Shown here piece by piece: positions 1 through 10,349 of a stretch of DNA of 26,113 nucleotides. Origin of the DNA: Pelargonium nanum (lineage: Eukaryota; Streptophyta; Magnoliopsida; Geraniales; Geraniaceae); assembly GCA_036897485.1 (NCBI GenBank), contig JAYMTF010001125.1, forward strand, positions 1 through 26,113, written 5' to 3'. The position numbers and the translations under genes are program-made. The notes below the pieces were generated by a model. That model was not told the origin of the DNA and did not search any database. It saw nothing but the letters and a program-made list of their open reading frames with translations. Within the stretch, counting starts at the first letter, position 1. Each line of letters starts with the position of its first letter.

Positions 1-120
1 TGGAGTGCCGAACGCCGGCGTCGACGATGGAGTGCCGAATGCCGGAGTCGACGACGGAGTGCCGAACGCCGGCGTCGACGACGGAGTACCGAACGGCGAG
101 GAAGATGGAGTCCCGAACAT
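1..120 (-). CDS. NUP54: FG-nucleoporin N-terminus (NUP54-like), partial at window edge
   Basis: The minus strand reads 40 codons from an ATG at 120-118 to the window edge without a stop. The peptide begins MFGTPSSSP and continues as three copies of the nonapeptide FGTPSSTPA, then FGTP, giving FG pairs at residues 2, 10, 19, 28 and 37. Such FG repeats form the disordered permeability barrier of the nuclear pore. NUP54 belongs to the central-channel NUP62-NUP58-NUP54 complex, and from memory plant NUP54 proteins start almost identically. The DNA unit is 27 bp, and the differences among the three FGTPSSTPA copies fall at codon third positions and are silent. The sequence before the ATG is a CT-rich plant-like 5' UTR. 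The rest of the gene, including the coiled-coil part that would prove NUP54 rather than another FG-Nup, lies outside the window. Confidence 0.75.
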   Translation of the reverse strand, partial: MFGTPSSSPFGTPSSTPAFGTPSSTPAFGTPSSTPAFGTP

Positions 121-300
121 GAGTGAAGCTTAGAGAGAGGGAATTGGGAATTTGGTTGATTAGGGCTTTTTTTTTAAGCGGGAGGCGCCATTTTGGGCAG
201 CTCTTGTGTCTTTGTTCTTTTAAGATACTGAACCTCTTGTGTCAAAAAAAAAAATACTGAACCTCCACTTGTGTCTTTGTTCTTTTGGATGAAATATTTA
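121..300 (-). promoter_or_regulatory. 5' UTR and proximal promoter of the NUP54-like gene
   Basis: Read on the minus strand, bases just upstream of the ATG are CT-rich and contain AGCCCTAA, a telo-box-like motif, then a poly(A) run. Further up are GGCGCC and a TGGGCA-type element near 180-200. No clear TATA box is visible, as is common for housekeeping genes. The block also holds a local duplication: a 19-base string starting CTTGTGTCTTTG is at 203-221 and 268-286, and ATACTGAACCTC at 225-236 and 254-265. Transcription start not determined. Confidence 0.4.
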
Positions 301-1503
301 TATCTACAAGACAAAACGACGCGGTAACGTGTGATTGGTCGATAATAGCTTGAAGGTCATAGTGGAGTAGACTATTAAGTGGACTCTTCACGAATGTCTA
401 GTTAGAATTCAAGACCCCAACTTACTTTGGAGTGAAATCTTGAATGTCTAGCACAATGTTTTAGTGACTCGGGTGCTAGAAATGTAGTAGTCTAGACGTC
501 TTTCTCGGTTGTTTGGCAAGCGATCTTGAGTGTTGTCACGAATGCAGGGTCGTGTGGACTGAGCTCTCTTTGTGATTGCATATCGGGGGGGGGGGGGGGG
601 GGAGGCCTTTGATATTCGAGATGACTCTCGTGAGTCCCGGAGAGGCATGATGACCTTGAGGTCTTAAGGAGTCTCCAAAAAGGCGGGAGGCATTGAGAGA
701 TTTTCGGAGAAGCGTGGGGTCTCCATGAGTTTCGCATATGAAGCCCAGGGTCAGTAGAGTTTATAAACAGAGGAGTCGAGTTTTAAAGTACTCTTTTAAA
801 GTGGTTGAATGTGTGGGGGGCCGAACGAATGGGCAAGCCCTTCACTTGAAGAAGTAGCACATCGTGGACATGTTCATCAAGATGTGTGTGTGTGCGGGTG
901 GTAGGTAACATGGTAGGCCGCGGTCAGAAGCAAGGCATGCAACATGGGGTGTGCGCAAATTGTACGAAGGACCATGATGAAGTGTGAGTATGATTGTGTT
1001 TCTTGTTGGAGTCGAGATTTGTGTTGCAACGACCCTACAGTACGTGCAATGATGAGGTTTCATCATGCAGCGAGATGTAAGCAATATGCAACCTGAGAGG
1101 AGCGCCCTTTAGTTGGGTGCATGTACATTTTTTGTAGCCGTCTAAACTTGCATTGTAGCAACACCTCGTACCTTGTCGCGTTGGCTTCTAAGCGACCGAA
1201 TTCAATACCGTGACAAATATAAAATTGTTTTTACAATTAAACATTTTTCTTGGAAAACAATCTAACCAAATGAGAATACACTAGAGGAAGAAAAGATACT
1301 CATGAAATTAGACAGGAACAACCAATCAAATCCAACTATTGAACTAACATTCGTCAACCAATCAAATCCAACAATTGAAATGAGTTCCAAAACCAACAAG
1401 TGAATCATTTGTTACATTCTATTCCAAACAAACACTAAATTTCAATGTCACAACCAGCAACATTTGCAGAATCAATAATACATAAACACTCAATATGAGA
1501 TAC
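300..1503. other. Intergenic G-rich stretch, no gene recognised; 3' flank of the F-box gene at its right end
   Basis: No reading frame here resembles a known protein. The plus strand is unusually G-rich between about 480 and 1100 and contains an uninterrupted run of 18 G at 585-602 and a short GT repeat near 884-893. Base composition differs from the AT-rich DNA that dominates the window, so this may be a diverged repeat fragment, but no terminal repeats or target-site duplication were found. From about 1210 to 1503 the DNA is AT-rich and probably contains the 3' UTR of the minus-strand F-box gene. Its poly(A) site was not identified. Confidence 0.4.
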
Positions 1504-3527
1504 TCAAGCCTTGATTGTCACACTGCACAAGCACGAACCCGAAGGCTTAATTTCAGAGGTCTGCCACTCGGCGCCAGGCGCTGCATCAGGATCGTACAAC
1601 AAGGTACGATAACCAGGCTCCTCTTGGAGCGAGAAAAGCAAAAGCTTCCCGTCCAATATCCCGAACTTGAACCCAACGCTTGAGCTACCGGTCACTGGAA
1701 CAGGTACCATCTTCCACGAATTGTCAACTGAATTGAAAATAGCTAGCTTCCGTTGGTTCTTCCATTCCATGCAAAAGAGCTTCTTTCCAAGCACAGCATG
1801 AGCAGTGACCATGACACAACCGTTCTTCATTTGACACCAGGTGTGCCCGTCGGGATTGTACACATCAACCGACCTCGAGTTCCCAATTGTGAAGCTTGAC
1901 CTTCCACCCATTACATATAGCTTACCCTCGAATCCGCAGGCAAAGGAGCCCCATCTGGGACGGCGGATACTCTCTATCAGAGTCCACTGATCTGTGTCGG
2001 GGTTGTAGACCTCTGCGCTAGAGAGACTGTCACCGTCGATTCCATGACCTCCAACGGCATATATCATGCCATTGACTTCTGCTGAAGCAAAGTCATAGCG
2101 AGCCACATTCATGTCTGCTAGTTTACTCCATCTGCTTTCATAGTACAGATGTCAATAAGCATATCAACTAAACAAGATATCCAAAAATAAAGTACAGAAA
2201 ATAGCTACTTTAAGTGCCATATTGGAGAGGGGTCATGACATGAAATTAGAGCTCACAATTTGGACCTCAACCCCACATGCACCCGTATTCCAACTAGCAA
2301 AGTTGTGGGTTCCGGTTGAACAAAATAATTATGCCCGATTAATTTTGGGGTTGGGTCGGGAAACCTGCGCATTTTCTGTCTATGCAAAACCCAACCCGCC
2401 CCAAACCCGCACCTCTTGCAGGTTGGGTGGGGTTAAATCATTCCAATCAAAACCTAACCGAGAACCCAAATCGGGGCTCAAGCCAAGAAGGACCACAAGA
2501 GCGGCAAAACTCTCCATTACCAACTTTCAACGCAACTGCATTCACTAGATCTCGTGTTTGAGAGGTAGGGTTAAGTTAGAACAGCTCTTTTCCCATTGAT
2601 ACACGCGCTTTGTGGTTACTTATAAGTTTTGCTAAATGGAAGATACATCAGCATTATATATGTAGAGATGCATCCGGTGAAACACTTCAAACCTTATCCT
2701 AAAGTCAAATTGGTTTCAACCGGCCTTAAGCATATACAATTCTAGTCTAAAAATACAAACCACTAGAGGCATCGTTTTGGAGGTGGAATATAAATTTCCG
2801 AAAATAAATGACCGACAAGACCATTTAATAGTAAATACAAACCACTATAGGCATCTTTCAAGGGATAACATAAATGAATATCACACACTTAACAGCAAAC
2901 CGAAAAGTAAGAGATTAACTGTATTTTATACGAGCAGCACAAAACAAGAATTATTGATTTTCGCATTGGTAAGAATGACGTCATGCAGAAAACAAACCTG
3001 TTGAGGCCAGAATCGTATTGGTGAACATCTGCTGAAGCATAGCCTGTCCCGTTGATCATCGTATAGCCAGCCATGACAATCAGCTTTCCGTTAATAACCA
3101 CCACCTCAAACCCAGCCTTCGCTGGACCAGGCATTGGTGGAAGATCCCGATGCTTATGTCCCAAACAATCCAAAACTTCCCAGTGGCTTTCCTTTCCTTC
3201 TGCGTCCATAGTCAAGACATAGAGCCATTCCTCGAGCACTCCAGCTAATTTTCGCACGGTGATGAACTCTTTGCTCTGGATAACCGATCTCCATTTCTTG
3301 GAGACAGCGCCCATAGCCGGAAAGTTGGAGCGAGGAACAAGCGCGAGACAGTGCTTTGCCACATCATCAGGTAGCCCATTTAGAACAGGGCTATCCATAT
3401 CATCAGTAACACGGGAAGTTAAACAAGGATTACTTTTTGAACGAGTGCCCGTATCTAACTGGACAGGACTCGTGTAACACATATTTGGTCCTGCGAATCT
3501 CTTCTTTTCACTCACAAAACCAGGCAT
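1504..3527 (-). CDS. F-box/kelch-repeat protein (At1g67480-like), two coding exons
   Basis: Coding exon 1 is 3527-2998 and coding exon 2 is 2131-1504, with an 866-bp GT-AG intron between them. The split codon AG|A gives Arg, and the frame then runs WSKLADMNVARY. The total of 1158 nt encodes 385 residues, close to the roughly 375 of Arabidopsis At1g67480 as I recall it. The F-box lies at about residues 49-90 (LNGLPDDVAKHCLALVPRS onward, with the SKKWRSVI end). Kelch blades follow, for example LIVMAGYT, IYAVGGHGIDGDSLSSAEVY and LYVMGGRSSF followed by VDVYNP. F-box/kelch proteins act as substrate adaptors of SCF (SKP1-CUL1) ubiquitin ligases in cytosol or nucleus: the F-box binds the SKP1/ASK subunit and the kelch propeller binds the target. 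The target cannot be read from sequence. Both exons are intact. Family assignment is firm; the exact ortholog is less so. Confidence 0.9.
2349..2470. repeat. GC-rich inverted repeat inside the F-box gene intron
   Basis: Within the intron between the two coding exons, GGTTGGGT (2349-2356) and its reverse complement ACCCAACC (2389-2396) enclose about 32 bases. A further GGTTGGGTGGGG follows near 2425. Such CGGGTTGGG-type strings are common in short nonautonomous DNA elements of plants, but no full terminal repeat or target-site duplication could be drawn. It is an isolated GC-rich island in an AT-rich intron. Confidence 0.3.
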
Positions 3528-5187
3528 ATTCTAGATTCAGAAACCACTCAGATCAAGAGAAACGTGGACGATTCTCGTATCTGATCAAATTATATCTGGG
3601 GATAAACTACCAATATATATTCAAACGACTAACTAAAGAAATTCATGATATTCTTCGCCTATAGGGATTTTACGAGACCAAGCCATAAAAGAAGTAGCAG
3701 GACGAATCACTTGAGCGGTAAATGCTGACGATTTTCTATGTTTTGTCCAGTCTGATTCAAATTCCATACCAGAAGTTTTGGTCTTTGAGTCGTTCCGTCC
3801 CGTTGCGTCACACAGAGTTTTTCTTATGCCACCTGAATTGTTTCTCTCTCGGAACATTTCCCAGGTACCTACAATATCATGGTACCAAATTAATACCATC
3901 TAGTGCAAGAAATAGAACCACAGACAACCAACAGTCACCCACAAATCCATAGAGTTTTGCAAATATTAGAATTCGAAAATCATACCGGTCAAGGCCATAG
4001 AACTAACAAGTTTAGCCCCCAGTAACTTCCATCCAACCAAAGTTCACAAACACCTGAATAAATCAAGTAAGAACGAGATGTTAAACCAAAATCATCAACA
4101 CTTAATTGTAATAGATAATCAGAAAAACGGACAACAACAGATAGTGTATCTACATTTCCAATCATCGGTGCTTAATATTTGACCGAGATTCTCAAATGGT
4201 GTGCTTGGAGCTATAACCCAACAACACAACTGCAGAACAATTTGCATACAGTCCAATAGAAAAAGGGCAAGTTTTCTTCATACTATTTTCTATAGAACAC
4301 GTGTTACTCTCTATCATATCCATATGCCATTACTTTACCTCAAGTGGTAAGCAAATAAACGTCCAAATTAGACGATTCAAAGAACAGTATTCAGACATAA
4401 GCCTAAACGTCAAAAAGGGTTCATCTGATTTCAACCAACAAATCATCCACCCACCATAGCCCAAAAAGTCAAAGTAAATTAAAAACAAAGATAACTGAAA
4501 ACAAAGCATTGAAACCAACATTATACGAATTGTCATTGCAAGCTAAGAACCCGTCGGCATAAGAAACAAAAGTAAAACAACAAGTCTAAGAAAGAAGAAA
4601 AACCCATAAGCAAAAAATCTTGAAACAATACAAATATAGGACAAAAAAAATTCTTTCTTGAGAGAGATACAACCCAGAATCTTCAACAACCAGATCTGGA
4701 AATGAAACCAGCAATAAATGCTCATTCAATGACATGGAGCAAATTTGAAACTTTGAATCAAAACAGATAAATTCAAATCATTAATTGCCAATTACAGTAT
4801 CACAAAACCATCCAAACTTGAAACAATTTGACAAGATTCCAGCTAAGGAACAGCTTCACATAAGCAAAATGGAAGAGAAATTGCATCAAATCAACACTAA
4901 AAATGGCAAAAAAAAAAAAAAAGAACTACCCAAAATTCATTGAAAACATGTCAACCGACAAGATACTATAGAAACAACAATACCCATATCTTCATAGCTC
5001 AATCGTGAACAACACAGCACGTGTTTAGGCAAAACAAGAAATTCCAAACCCATAAATATAAAGACAAGTCCAAAACTAAGCAATGATTAGCACAAACATG
5101 ATCTGAAAACATCAAAAACACCCAAATCTAGCAGCAGAATGTGGATACAATTTTGAACAAAAGTCGTAAAAAAAGGATCAAATTACC
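3528..5187 (-). other. Inferred 5' UTR exons and introns of the F-box/kelch gene
   Basis: No stop-free path leads upstream of the ATG at 3527, and AATATG follows directly on an acceptor-like CTGAATCTAG, so the leader is probably spliced. Good candidates on the minus strand are a first exon ending at 5187 (TTTCAG|GTAATT), a 68-nt exon 4053-3986 (TTATTCAG| ... CCG|GTATG) and an exon starting at 3868 (TTGTAG|GTACC) that may end at 3770 (TTCTG|GTATGG). The first intron would be about 1.1 kb and consists of AT-rich DNA with no other feature. If the last leader intron is retained, an upstream reading frame starting MFRERNNSGG precedes the main start. Splice-site calls are by eye. Confidence 0.45.
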
Positions 5188-5281
5188 TGAAAAAATAGGA
5201 AAACGAAGAGTGAGAGATTGGTAGAATTGAGAAAAAGGAATATAGAGAAGTGGGTTGTGGTGGGTTGAGCGAAGAATGAGG

Positions 5282-5289
5282 AATTTATA
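5282..5289 (-). promoter_or_regulatory. TATA box of the F-box/kelch gene
   Basis: The minus strand reads CTTTATAAATTCC here, about 30 bp upstream of a CT-rich leader that ends in the splice donor at 5187. Position and composition fit a plant core promoter with transcription starting near 5255. This is inferred. Confidence 0.45.
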
Positions 5290-5329
5290 AAGGAGAAGGA
5301 GATAAAATTGACAGAGCACTAACACGTCA

Positions 5330-8110
5330 GTATGAGATTTAAGCCCAACCGGTTTAGAGGAAAGAGACGAGTGCTTGTTTGTGTTCCCAAAATAAAGGAA
5401 TAATATTTAATTTTTATTAATTTTGTATATTTTCTATTTAAATTAATTTTTGTCCTAAAAATATTATATTCAATAGTCACTAGGTAGGAGACCATAGTTG
5501 TTGAGAATAGAGGCCTGTTGTAACTTGTAAGATCTCCATAAAATGCTCTCTATTGTTTGATATGTTGTTTCTTTCTCATATAAAGTGTTCCCATAATTTT
5601 AAGAGAAGTCAAATATTAGCTACGGCTACAACTACTCTTAATTTTTATAACGGTGGCGGTCTCTTAAATTTGCATATAGCAAATTGTGGTCATTTTTACT
5701 AATACGGTCAGCTCTTACTTTAAAAAAATAAGGAGATAATTAGTGTAGTTTTTTACTCTTGTATTTGTCGTAGCAAATTCAATAATATTATCTACCTATT
5801 ATAATTTATCATAAGATTATAAGATATTGTTTATATTTCACTTATTTTATGATAAAATTATCAGAATACGCTTTAAGACGAAGATAATATATACTTTTAT
5901 ATATAAAAAAGAATGCTAATAAATCTTTCATTTTCTATATTATATTTTTAATAATTAAGTTACACAACATGAGATACCTCTTCTCTTTTAACATAAATAA
6001 CTCACCCTATACCGTCAGCAGAAAGGTTCGAACTCCAGACCTCAAAGAAAATCCAAAGATTTTGTCCAACTAAATGTTGTGTACTGAGCAAATCCTATCA
6101 TTTGAATTTTATTAATAGGCAATGGATTTGATTTGGGAGATAGGAAGTGCATCAACACAATTTGATATGATCGGTGAGTCATGTAATGGTAGATATTAAA
6201 TAAATGACATATGGATACAAATAACGTATAAAATAAATGAACATTTTTTTCCAAGTGAATTTTACAGCTTTCAGTTTCATAATTTTATAATGTTTGTTAT
6301 ATCGATGACAATTATAATTATCACATTCACCATATGACTCTAACATGCAAATATGTGTAAAAAAATTTGAGTAATGAATGGGTTACATTAAACGATTTTG
6401 ACCCAAATATATTGGTGCCCAAAATTTGATTTGTATTTTAGTGGAAAAGAACTGAGTAGCATAAAATAGATCTAATTGATTTTTGGATCGTGCCTAACAT
6501 TGGAAAAATACAACCATATAGATCAAACTTACATTCACTTTTACATTTTTATGTCAAACTAGTGATTTGCAAGTCATATTTCTCACATATCATATTCGTT
6601 TGAGTTATTTTCAACTTGAAAATGACTCGATAATTGATTCTAACCCGATATATAATTCAAATTGTAACATCTAAATTTAACTCATATCTAAAAATAAAAA
6701 TAAAAATTGCGGAAGATTTTCGTATGTTTGCCACAATCTCCACAAAATAATAAATGGCAAAACTTTTTATGACAAACTCCTATTTTCTCACAATTGGTGT
6801 TAAGTCTTAACCACATAATTGGCAAAAAAAAAATATCATCACAATTTTAAATTGGACATTGTTTTAAATAATTCTTGTTTTGATATTTCTTTCAAGATTC
6901 TGTCTCATTATGTGACATTTTAGATTCAAAATTAAACATAATTGGCTACAATTTTTTTTTTATGAGCATAATTGGCTACAATTATTCATTATATTTTGAG
7001 GTCCAATAATGAAATTTGATGATAAAAAAAAACAAACAAATAAATAAAATCAACAGAATAAATGTCTGTACTGTGGCCATCAAGATTAGAGCACCACATG
7101 TAGCATATGTGGTGTGTTCGATCATAACGGTCAAGCTCAGCTCAATGCGATGTTATGTAACAGCCTATCAATGGAGGACACGTCAGCAAATGTACTTAAC
7201 AAGATCGTGACACGTGGATGGTTATCAGTAATCCCGGAGATCTGGGATTGTGTTGCTTGCTGTCTTTGTGTTGTATGAAAGTGATAGAGATTCAAATAAA
7301 ACGACATGTTGTGAGGACGTTTGGATCATCTTAGCGGCAATATCTTGAAATAAAGTCGGTTATTTTTTATTCACTTAATCGAGTGAGAATGAACAAACTC
7401 ATTTGCACGTAAAACTCAAACTTTTGACTAGAATTCTTTATCCACTTGGGTCGGGTTTGGATTAAGGATATTTCGATCCGTAATCAAAGACCCATCTTCC
7501 ACATGGTTTGAAAGTTTATCACAATTATTAGACATATCGTATTTGTGTTGACTCAAACAACGCATATTTTAATCCCTAACACGACATAAACATGATATGT
7601 TGAGACGAATAGTCAACTCTAAGCAAACTATCATTCATGCTCAGCCGCTTAGGCCATGTCAGATAACACCGTAACACTATTGGAAAATTGCAAAGAGATG
7701 GTTGAAAACTATGATAAGTCATTCCAGAAAGTTGAGTTTCGTGTAATAGTATGTTAAAAATAATTTAAACTATACTATAACATACTTGATTCGGTTAGCC
7801 ATATCTGCAAAATAACATCCAAAATTTCACAATAAGTATAACAAAATAAAATCACCTTTTATCGAACAATCAGGTCAACCCAATTCGTATTTAATAAAAG
7901 CAAAACAAAAAATTGCGTTTTATCTCTCATTCTTAAATGAGACAAAACAATCTCACACGAGGCATTAAAAGTCGATAGGAATCGACACCTTAAAGTACCT
8001 ATGCAAAAGATTACTTCATTTCAGTCACCATTTCATATTTTACCGAGCAGTCTAATCAATACTTCTTTATAGTGTTACCAAACGGTGACTTAAAAGAAGA
8101 TGCAATGGCC
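5330..8110. other. AT-rich intergenic DNA with no recognised gene
   Basis: About 2.8 kb of AT-rich sequence with stops in all frames and no recognised protein. Only small features stand out: a possible SINE remnant near 6000-6095, and a 17-base direct repeat, CATAATTGGCTACAATT, at 6937-6953 and 6967-6983. Everything else appears to be unconstrained intergenic DNA. Confidence 0.5.
6000..6095 (-). repeat. Possible tRNA-derived SINE remnant
   Basis: The minus strand contains AGTTCGAACC (6034-6025), which matches a Pol III B box (GGTTCGANNCC) except at one base. It is preceded by GGACAAAATCTTTGG-type tRNA-like sequence. No A-rich tail or target-site duplication is visible, so this is either an old SINE fragment or a chance match. 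Confidence 0.25.
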
Positions 8111-8323
8111 CTGGTGTAATTACTGTCTGGTTTTGAGGGCATGTTTGTTGTGGTGAGGACGGTTGTTGGGCTTAGGGGTCAAGTGTAGAGTTATGTAGTG
8201 CGTGGAGTCGGGTCGAAGTTGACGGCGGGTGGGCCCGAATGGACCCACATAGCACGCAAAGGAAAGGTGGGTGGATCTTGAATGGAGCCTTATCAACGTT
8301 ATCACATTCAATTCATGGGCAAA

Positions 8324-8900
8324 TTTTGGACTTTTATTTATTTATATGGGTCTCCATTTCATGGAAAGTGACACCTCAATTGGGTGTTTGTATTGATACT
8401 ATCTTATCAACGTCGTGTCGTGAGGTAGAACTGATAATTTGGACCCGAACACGCAAATATCAAATTATGAATTTGCATTTTCACGATTCAAATGGGATAA
8501 AATCGATGCGATCAACCGTTGGGTTGAAGAACACTGTAAAAATGTACGCATTTTTTTACATAAACTTGAAATTCGATAAAAACACGGTATTCTTTTATAT
8601 TGATGGGCCTCATGTTATATCTCCCTAGCTTGGACTTATATATGGGTCCCTTTCTAGGAAATATACATCTCAATTGAGAATACCATCTTATCAACATTGT
8701 ATCATAGTGGTAGAGTTAGTAATTTTTTTTTATCAGCCAGCGTACCAACATCAAGGCTCGAACCTAGGATCAAGTGAAATCAACCGCTTGTTCTACTGAG
8801 TGTTCGTAGATTAGTAATTTATATCTGATTTTGTGGACATATGAAACTTAATTTGCATTTTTGTGGGTTCGAGCTGTATGAAACATAGGCGATTAATTTT
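8324..8900. repeat. Two diverged copies of a local ~300-bp duplication
   Basis: A segment beginning TTGGACTTTTATTTAT near 8324 recurs in diverged form from about 8630 (TTGGACTTATATATGGGTCC). Shared landmarks in order are TATATGGGTC, CTCAATTG, ATCTTATCAAC, GGTAGA, the AATTT block and TTTGCATTTT. A shorter third trace, CTTATCAACGTTATCAC, lies near 8290. The right copy is split by the SINE at 8726-8810. No protein is encoded, and the parent element is not recognised. Confidence 0.55.
8726..8810 (-). mobile_element. Short tRNA-derived SINE with a 10-bp target-site duplication
   Basis: An 85-bp insert is bounded by the perfect direct repeat TTAGTAATTT at 8716-8725 and 8811-8820. On the minus strand it reads 5' to 3' as a tRNA-like head (CTCAGTAGAACAAGCGG, A-box region), a perfect B box GGTTCGAGCC (8764-8755), a short body and an A tail, which appears as a T run adjoining the left duplication. 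This is the standard arrangement of a LINE-mobilised, Pol III-transcribed SINE. The other copy of the surrounding duplication (near 8435) lacks the insert and shows the empty site. Family name not determined; it is shorter than most plant SINEs. Confidence 0.75.
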
Positions 8901-10345
8901 GGTGATGAATTGGACAATCACGCATGAATTCACACATTTTATATAAAACACCCACAAATTTAATTTGAAACAAGCAACCTTTTTTGGTGGTTTTAAATTA
9001 GACTTTCTAAACTCGATTCTGATTCAAAACTCGAATTGTCACCTCTATCATGCAAAATTTGAATTGAACTTTTTTATCTCTTTGTCCTAACTGAAGTGAC
9101 ACAAATTGAAATAGATTCTTCAACTATTAGTTTTAAGTTTTCAAATAAGTTTTATAAATGAAAACTTACGTTTTCTCTATTAAGAAATTGCCACATTAGT
9201 GGAGGACCCCAATTTTGCAAACGTGTGAATTTAATTTCCATTACTTAAAAAAAAAACTATATACTATGAAATTATTATTATTATATTAACCATGCCATGA
9301 GTATGGTAGTTTGGAAAAAAAAAATATCGTGGTCCGCTCATCGTTTATGACTGATTATCTTAAATTTTTTAAAGTGTGCATGTTTTCTAAAAGTTTAACA
9401 TTAAATGTGATTGTATATAGTAACCTTTTGAAACAAAAAGCTTATCAAAATTTTATCACACTATTCAAGTGCCACATCAACATCAATGTTACAAAAATTC
9501 TATCGCAACTTTGTGTAAAACTTATTTTTTTTCTATAAGCACTTGTGTTTGTTTTTAATAGATAAAAGACTTAATTTTAGTTTAGAATTTTGTTGTTTTA
9601 ACTCAATTTAGTTATTAAATAACCAAATTTTGATCCAAAATAATTCATGAACTTTCAAACATTGACTCAATTTGGTCGCTGGCAATGACCATTTTGGGTG
9701 AATATGTGGACCAAATTGGAGCGAAACACAAAACTCTAATGACTATTTTTTATTAAAAAAATTTAAAGATCAAATTGACTAAATACTAAAGTTCGGAAAC
9801 TCCTTTAACTATTTGTGGTTAAAAAATTTTAAAAATCAAATTGAATCAAAATACTAAAGTTCGGAAACTAAATAATTTAATCTTTTACTTTTTATTTTTA
9901 TCTTTTTATAATACTATAAGGTGAGAGCAAAACGATAACGAAGAATAAAAACGAATGGTGTCAATGCAATTTGTTAACTTCCTGGAAATTCTTATGTGAT
10001 TAAATAAATTTTGGATTTGCAATCTGTATCTTCCTCGAAAATGATAAGCCAGCAAAATCATTAAACCATAGATCAATCTGGTCAAAAATTAATTAAATAA
10101 ATTGATACATGGCACCTAACCTTCATCAACCGATACATTGATTTGAATCTTATTGTGTCACCTACTGCTCCTACTTTTTCATCGTTAAAGCATCAACATT
10201 ATATTATATTTACAGTCCCATCCAAACCAACGGCTCATATTGCTCCATATAGATCATGTTCTCCAATTCCTCAAGTCAATTTTTAGTATTTTATTCTGTA
10301 ATATAAACTAAAGGGGACAATTTCGGATTTTAGATTGAACACAGT
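8900..10345. other. AT-rich intergenic DNA with one direct repeat
   Basis: No gene recognised. A ~48-base direct repeat sharing ATACTAAAGTTCGGAAACT lies at about 9754-9801 and 9821-9869, inside a region that alternates CAAATTGA and TCAATTTGG strings, which suggests an old nonautonomous repeat. A short ATT microsatellite is near 9270. Confidence 0.4.
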
Positions 10346-10349
10346 CAGA

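Noticed and set aside
2-133. Plus-strand frame encoding repeats of GVPNAGVDD and ending in a stop
   Set aside because: The minus strand gives an ATG-started FG-nucleoporin with a plausible leader, which explains the repeats better. The plus frame is its mirror.
4330-4725. Hydrophobic minus-strand frames
   Set aside because: They lie in the AT-rich first leader intron of the F-box gene. Phe/Leu-rich content follows from T-rich DNA.
8755-8764. Perfect Pol III B box suggesting a tRNA gene
   Set aside because: There is no cloverleaf and no acceptor stem, and the A tail and flanking duplication show a SINE instead.
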